From Siphonodentalium dalli (Eukaryota > Mollusca > Scaphopoda > Gadilida > Siphonodentaliidae), in assembly GCA_032622095.1 (NCBI GenBank), contig CP136066.1, positions 200,528,978 through 200,592,977 on the forward strand: DNA of 64,000 nucleotides, given 5' to 3'. The translations under genes were made by a program, and so were the position numbers. How positions within the stretch are numbered: the stretch's first letter is position 1; every line of letters begins with the position of its first letter. Of the stretch, positions 58,780-64,000 are shown piece after piece. The notes under the pieces are model-generated. The model had not been told where the DNA came from. It worked only from the letters and a program-made list of their open reading frames with translations, and searched no databases.

Positions 58780-61700
58780 AGTGTGGTCGTGGTACGCAAA
58801 CAAAGGGGTCAACCCAGAAGAAATTGGTATAGAAGCGATATCGGTGTCATTCAACCCGGGAAAATCTCTGCTACAACATATCCAAAATCCGCTAAAATCC
58901 GCTTTGGGCAAAATCCAGGATCCAAGATGGCGTCCAACATGGCCGCCATTAGTCAAAAGAGATTCTGACTGAGATTAATTCGACATAATGAGAACAAATG
59001 TTGCTATATTAATACAAATGTATACATTTTTGCGAAGGTAAAGTATTATGCCACATATCTATAGAAAAAATGGAGCCCCTCGCCCCAGATGGCTGCCAAA
59101 ATGGTGGCCTAAACTCGAAAATTTGAAATTTTTGCCTAATATCTTAAAGATCAATTCATGTTGTTTGATAATGGTTCAGACTGGCGACATTGATTAGTCA
59201 TATTCATGTTAATTCATCATTGGAGCAATGAAAGATACCATAAATGGGGTCCCAGACTCATATACACCCTCAAAAATTTTATTTTACAGAACGCGGTATA
59301 AAATTCCACAAATATCGCCATTGGGATTCCAGTCGTATATCAACAAGAAATGGACAGAACTGTACAATGTAAGTTGGGCATACCATTATCTATAATTGCT
59401 CCAATTCAATGAAACCCAAATTGGCGCTTTGTCTTAAAATGGCTGCCAAAATGGCGGTCAAAATATGGAAAATGGCAGATATTTAGAATGTTCGTCAGAG
59501 GGTTAGACCCAGAAGGAATTGGTAAAGAAACGGTTTTGTTGTCATTCGACGCGGGAGAATCTCGTGTATAACATATCCAAAATCCGCTAAAATCCGCTTT
59601 TGGGAAAATACAGAATTCAAGATGGCGTCCAACATGGTCGCCAATAATAATGAAAATGGCAAATATGTAGTTATTCACGAAAACGCATTCGACAAAACGC
59701 CAATTCGGCACAAATACACATCATTGATTGAAATCAATGTTTTTTGTGGGTATGAGTAGCCAATCACGTTTCAAAATGCTAAGATGGCTACCAAAATGGC
59801 CACCGAAAATTGTCGAAATTTAAGTTCTGCTCAGAGGAAAGCCGAAACAACACTTCGGTTGTGAGCTAACGATGACAGACCTATTAAACATGTTGCCAAT
59901 AATCTACTACCACAATCAGTTCAGCCCGAAATGTTCCAACTAAGCAGTATCTACTGCAGGAACCAACACGATGTCCACTTATTACGAGGGACTATCTGGA
60001 AATTAATTAAAAATAAATTAAATTGCTACGAATCTGGATTATTTGAAAACACAGTGTCAACATTTCTACTTAATAACGACTATTCGGAACATCAATTATA
60101 TGGGCATCGGTGGTCTAGTACGGAAGCATCAGGCTATAATAGGTTTTCCAGTGCTGGCGAAAGTGAAAAGGACAGGAGGGAAAAGCGAATAATCTGGGGT
60201 TTACTTAATTGGTGGGCAAGTTGGTTATCGGAGCTGGAGAGTTTCAAAGTAACATTATTTTCTTCAATATCAAGAGGAAAAATGAAAATTCGCACGTACA
60301 TTGTATACCCTTCACACTTTATGTGACAATTCCGTGTCATGCGATTGTGGGTATATACATGTGGATACAAACATTCTAGTACATATATAGACCCACCTAT
60401 ATCTTCTACACATTTAGTGAATTTCATCAAAGATATGTAGACACAATGTGCGTCACGGCTGGATCTGACCCGTAGGCGTAAAGGTATCAACCATTTAGCT
60501 TGATTAACTGGCATTTCAAGGTTGTCATTGGATAGAAATGCCACATGAAGATGGTGATTAACAACATGTTTGTCTAAGAAATGTGAACAATGAACATGTT
60601 ATTTTCCGGATGTTACACAATCAAACTGCCACATAAGGCGTTCATCCATGCTCATCAGAGCACGAACTATGTGCAAATTAATGACACGAAACTATTTCAT
60701 GCGGACGACGTACTCTAGACCTACATCCAACGTCATTTCCTATTAACTTTTATTGTTTGTACGGACGGTTTCGAGGTTTGAAAATCCCGCTTGTCCAAGA
60801 AAACCTCCACATACTTACGGAGTCGATGTGTAAACAATGTATGGGAATAGTTTCTTCATACATATATGTATTTGGCACACGTATTTTCTAGAACATAAGA
60901 GATCACCATTTACCGGAGAGTTGATATCTGGGAAGAGATCAGAGTAAAACTACTTTTCTTACATGTCGAAATGGGGAATCCATGGGCTACATTTAGTTCC
61001 AGCTTGAAACTTGAAAATGATGGCCGAGCCCGAATAGTTAATATTTCGTCGCATCAGTGCTATAATGTAACCCACATTTTCAACTTTCCGAGAAAATGAA
61101 GGTTGAAGTTTTTAGACAACATTTCTCCTAATGTTGACAAAGCATGACGTATTGTTGTATTTATCCCAATGAAAACTGACATTAGCTGTTCATTGAACCA
61201 CATATTGTTTTCTGTTTATTCCCTCGTTTTCTTTTAAAAAGCAATAGCTTGTTTGGAGATATGACATTTTGCGTATGCCAGCGACGATTCGATTCCGTGC
61301 TATAATGAAGTTGTGCTAATAAATGCAGATTAAGCTAAATATGGTGGCAATCGCATGTGTCTATGAACTAAAAAGTGCCATTCTACACTATGAAAATTCA
61401 CCCATGTGCATCATCATACAGAAATGTGTGGAACAATCCCAAAATGTAAATCACCAAATGATCACGCGACTAACATGGAGATACAGCCATATAGCACACA
61501 TTTTAGAATTCACAAACACAAAACAGAAGTCACGTGGACAACCTGAAGCGTCCGATTGGCTGCTGTTGGACATACGACCTCATAGTACGAATAATTGTAA
61601 AGATCGCTGGATATACGACATTTGCTTCACTGGTTTGTGCGAATATTTGTCATCCAATGCAAGGTCAGTTTGGCCCATCGGATTGGATTTTTTCTCACGA

Positions 61701-63121
61701 TTCGAATGGTATCAAATACTCATTTCCCGCCATAATGGATATACGACATTATAGCACTGATGAGTCGAGATTTTTTCAACCCGCGGGAAGCCACCAAAAG
61801 ATTGAAAATAAATAGTTTTGATGTATATGAGCCACATACATGTATATGAGCCAACTATCAACTGCATCCACCACTCACAACTTCCATTATGTGCTAAGCT
61901 GAGCAGAGTCTACCATTTTCGTTTTGGAAGCCATATTAGATAAAATGTATTGTTTCTTTTGGTCTATTTGAGATGGAATGTTCACAAATAAAAGAAACGA
62001 TCAATTATTTTGTAGACAAGATCTGCTCATCCCTAAATATCAAATGTGACCAGAACCCCAAAGTCGATTTTGGTTAAATTTCATACCGCATTCGTTATAA
62101 CTTATTAGTGAAGGACCGGAGTAAACTATGATCTAATCTATTAGAAATGTCATTGCTGTAATGATCGGTTGACACGATCATTGAAAGAATATACCCATTG
62201 TTTCCCAGTTCAGAGAGCAACAAGTGATAAACAGAAGTGATAGAAAATGTTATTTTTCACATCGGGTGGCCATTTTGGCAGCCATTTTTGGTACTGATTT
62301 TTAAGTTTTTACATAGAGCTAGCATAATGGCATCATAAAGAGGTATTCATTCGTATTTATTTAGTCAATTTTATTCATCAACCACTACTTATAATGGATT
62401 GAATGACACTGTGATCAATATCCGCCATTTTCCATATTTTGACCGCCATTTTGGCAGCCATTTTGAGACAAAGCGCCAATTTGGGTTTCATTGAATTGGA
62501 GTATTTATAGATATTGGTATGCCCAACTTACATTGTACAGTTCTGTCCATTTCTTGTTGATATATGACTGTAATCACAATGGAGAGTTTTGTGGAATGTT
62601 ATACCGCGTTCTGTAAAATCGAATTTTTGAGGGTGTAGATGAGTCTGGGACCCCATTTATGGTATCTTTCATTGCTCCAATGATGAATTAACATGAATAT
62701 GACTAATCAATGTCGCCAGTCTGAACCATTATCAAACAACAGGAATTGATCTTTAAGATATTAGGCAAAAACTTCAAATGTTCGAGTTTAGGCCGCCATT
62801 TTGGCGGCCATCTGGGACGATGGGTTCCATTTTTGCCATAAACAGGTGGCTCAACATTTTACCTTTGCAAAAGTGTATACAAATGTATACATATGACAAC
62901 ATATGACAACATTTGTTCTCACTGTTATCGAATTAATCTCAGTCAGAGTATCTTTTGACTAATGCAACCTGGTTGGACGCCATCTTGGATCCTGAATTTT
63001 GCCCAAAGCGGATTTTAGCGGATTTTGGATATGTTATTCACGAGATTCTCCCGCGTCGAATGACACCAAAACCGCTTCTATACCAATTTCTTCCGGGTCG
63101 AACCCTCTGACGACCACACTA
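58780..63121. repeat. Inverted repeat pair, about 0.7-kb arms, 2.9-kb spacer
   Basis: 58780-59491 and 62417-63121 are reverse complements throughout ('agtgtggtcgt' at the outer end; 'ggcgacattgattagtcata', 'ttggcgctttgtcttaaaat' and 'ggtcaaaatatggaaaatgg' in order). A third, direct partial copy (about 59505-59660) follows the left arm. The arms are rich in 'aagatggc', 'ccaaaatggc' and 'gccattttgg'. The short frames (58669-58968, 59406-59711) are products of these repeats. Confidence 0.8.
59661..62416. other. Spacer between the inverted arms, no gene recognised
   Basis: The longest frames are 59931-60326 (131 aa) and 61323-61754 (143 aa). Neither shows a known domain, signal peptide or supporting splice structure. 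Near 61550 and 61675 the phrase 'ccgattggctgct'/'cggattggattt' with 'catacgac' recurs, suggesting a diverged repeat. Confidence 0.4.
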
Positions 63122-63445
63122 CATGCCTTTGTTTGATCTATTAGCATGTATATTTTATCCATAAATAATAAATATTAATAAATCCAACACAAACGAAACG
63201 AGCATATACCCGCGCGTTGGTGTCTATATATACTGTTGCCGTCGGCTTGAGCGTGCATCAAATCTGAATGCAGCACGGTCAATCTGTTACGGAGCAGTGT
63301 TCCGAGTAACGCAATGAACAAACCCAGCGATTTGCGCACGGTGACAACGGCAAAATGAATGTCTCGATTCGTGTCTTGAAAATGACTAAATGATTAGTTT
63401 ATTTCAGCTTTTGTTTGTAAATTCCTTGCTAGATTGAATCACAAT

Positions 63446-63541
63446 GGAGATAAACGTACCCTGTGTCGTTTTACATTCTGGGGTTCAAGCATGAAAACAG
63501 TCTGTGAACTCGCCGGCAAGCGTATAGGGTACGTTTATCTC
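63446..63541. repeat. 96-bp inverted-repeat unit
   Basis: GGAGATAAACGTACCC at the left and its exact complement at the right enclose about 64 bp. It could be a very short MITE; no clear target duplication is visible. Confidence 0.65.
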
Positions 63542-64000
63542 CTAACTGTTATATGCTCATATATGTTCTGATCATCTTCAAATTATATGGTTGCTTGCGG
63601 TAGTCGTACATCAGTTGCACGTTGCACGTGAAGTGTTCATAACCCTAGTGCACAGTGATCCATATCATCAAATCGCCGACATCGCACAGCGATGTTCTCG
63701 CACCATGATTCAATGCAAGCATTGCTCGTCGTCGGGAAACTAATGCACATATACAATTTTAACCATATACCTGCTTAAATAACATGAAATCAGTCGATGA
63801 AAGCACGCCACCACCTTGCAGTGAACACACGCCGCTTCACCCAGACACCGTCCAATAATTATAATACCATCAACTGTCCATGGCATCAATCAGTCCAAGC
63901 ATGGGTATGTTCACTCACTCAATCTGCCACGTTGCGGGCGCCCCTCATATGGGATCCTCATATTGCGGCGAACACTTCTTATTGACCATATAGCTGTTCA
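63542..64000. other. Window end, no gene recognised
   Basis: The 62-aa frame at 63797-63985 has no recognisable domain. Nothing else stands out. Confidence 0.35.

Noticed and set aside
61323-61754. 143-aa open frame in the 2.9-kb spacer
   Set aside because: No domain, no signal peptide, and partial internal repetition; likely chance.

Overview
The window reads as nuclear DNA of a marine invertebrate animal, most likely a mollusc. The evidence is AT-rich intergenic DNA, spliced genes for secreted proteins (a PAN/apple exon and an IgGFc-binding-type gene), CR1/Jockey-like and Tx1/L1-like LINEs, MULE and piggyBac-like DNA elements, and short repeats of the kind common in molluscan genomes (modules with 'gttatggtc'/'ataactttag' and tails of GGAC repeats). 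The phylum is an inference; nothing here is bacterial.

Layout. 0.9-1.3 kb: first exon of a secreted PAN-domain gene (minus). 1.6-3.4 kb: two head-to-tail Helitron-like elements. 4.3-9.9 kb: satellites, an element whose ends are themselves hairpins, a TTAA-flanked piggyBac-like MITE, and tandem duplications. 10.64-19.20 kb: an 8562-bp near-perfect palindrome flanked by a 6-bp direct repeat (TAGAAA), with ends 5'-AG...CT-3' and two divergent copies of a 580/582-aa zinc-finger plus A32-like packaging-type ATPase gene. I read it as an unusual Polinton/Maverick-related mobile element. 21.0-26.7 kb: a decayed LINE (plus) carrying a 957-bp foldback insertion and a 46-bp x7 amplification. 27.2-29.4 kb: an IgGFc-binding-domain gene (minus) with a piggyBac-like MITE at its 3' end. 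29.4-47.2 kb: gene-poor DNA with foldback and TIR elements and duplications. 47.2-51.0 kb: a younger LINE (minus) in one frame with four stops. 52.3-54.1 kb: duplications and a 1.2-kb foldback. 54.7-57.9 kb: a Tx1/L1-like LINE (minus) interrupted by a hairpin-ended MITE. 57.9-58.7 kb: a dispersed repeat and a MULE transposase pseudogene. 58.8-63.1 kb: 0.7-kb inverted arms around a 2.9-kb spacer. The final 0.9 kb shows no gene.

Most of the window is transposable elements of different ages nested in one another. Only the PAN exon and the IgGFc-like gene look like host genes. The most notable object is the palindrome. Its flanks are not palindromic, its arms differ by scattered substitutions, and a precise target duplication brackets it, so it appears to have inserted as one unit rather than being an assembly fold-back. 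It holds only the ATPase-like gene, twice, and no recognisable integrase, DNA polymerase or capsid gene, so it would depend on partners elsewhere. Its midpoint is a GCC/GGC-rich hairpin, and internal 80-90-bp inverted repeats mark a roughly 3.0-kb subunit in each arm.
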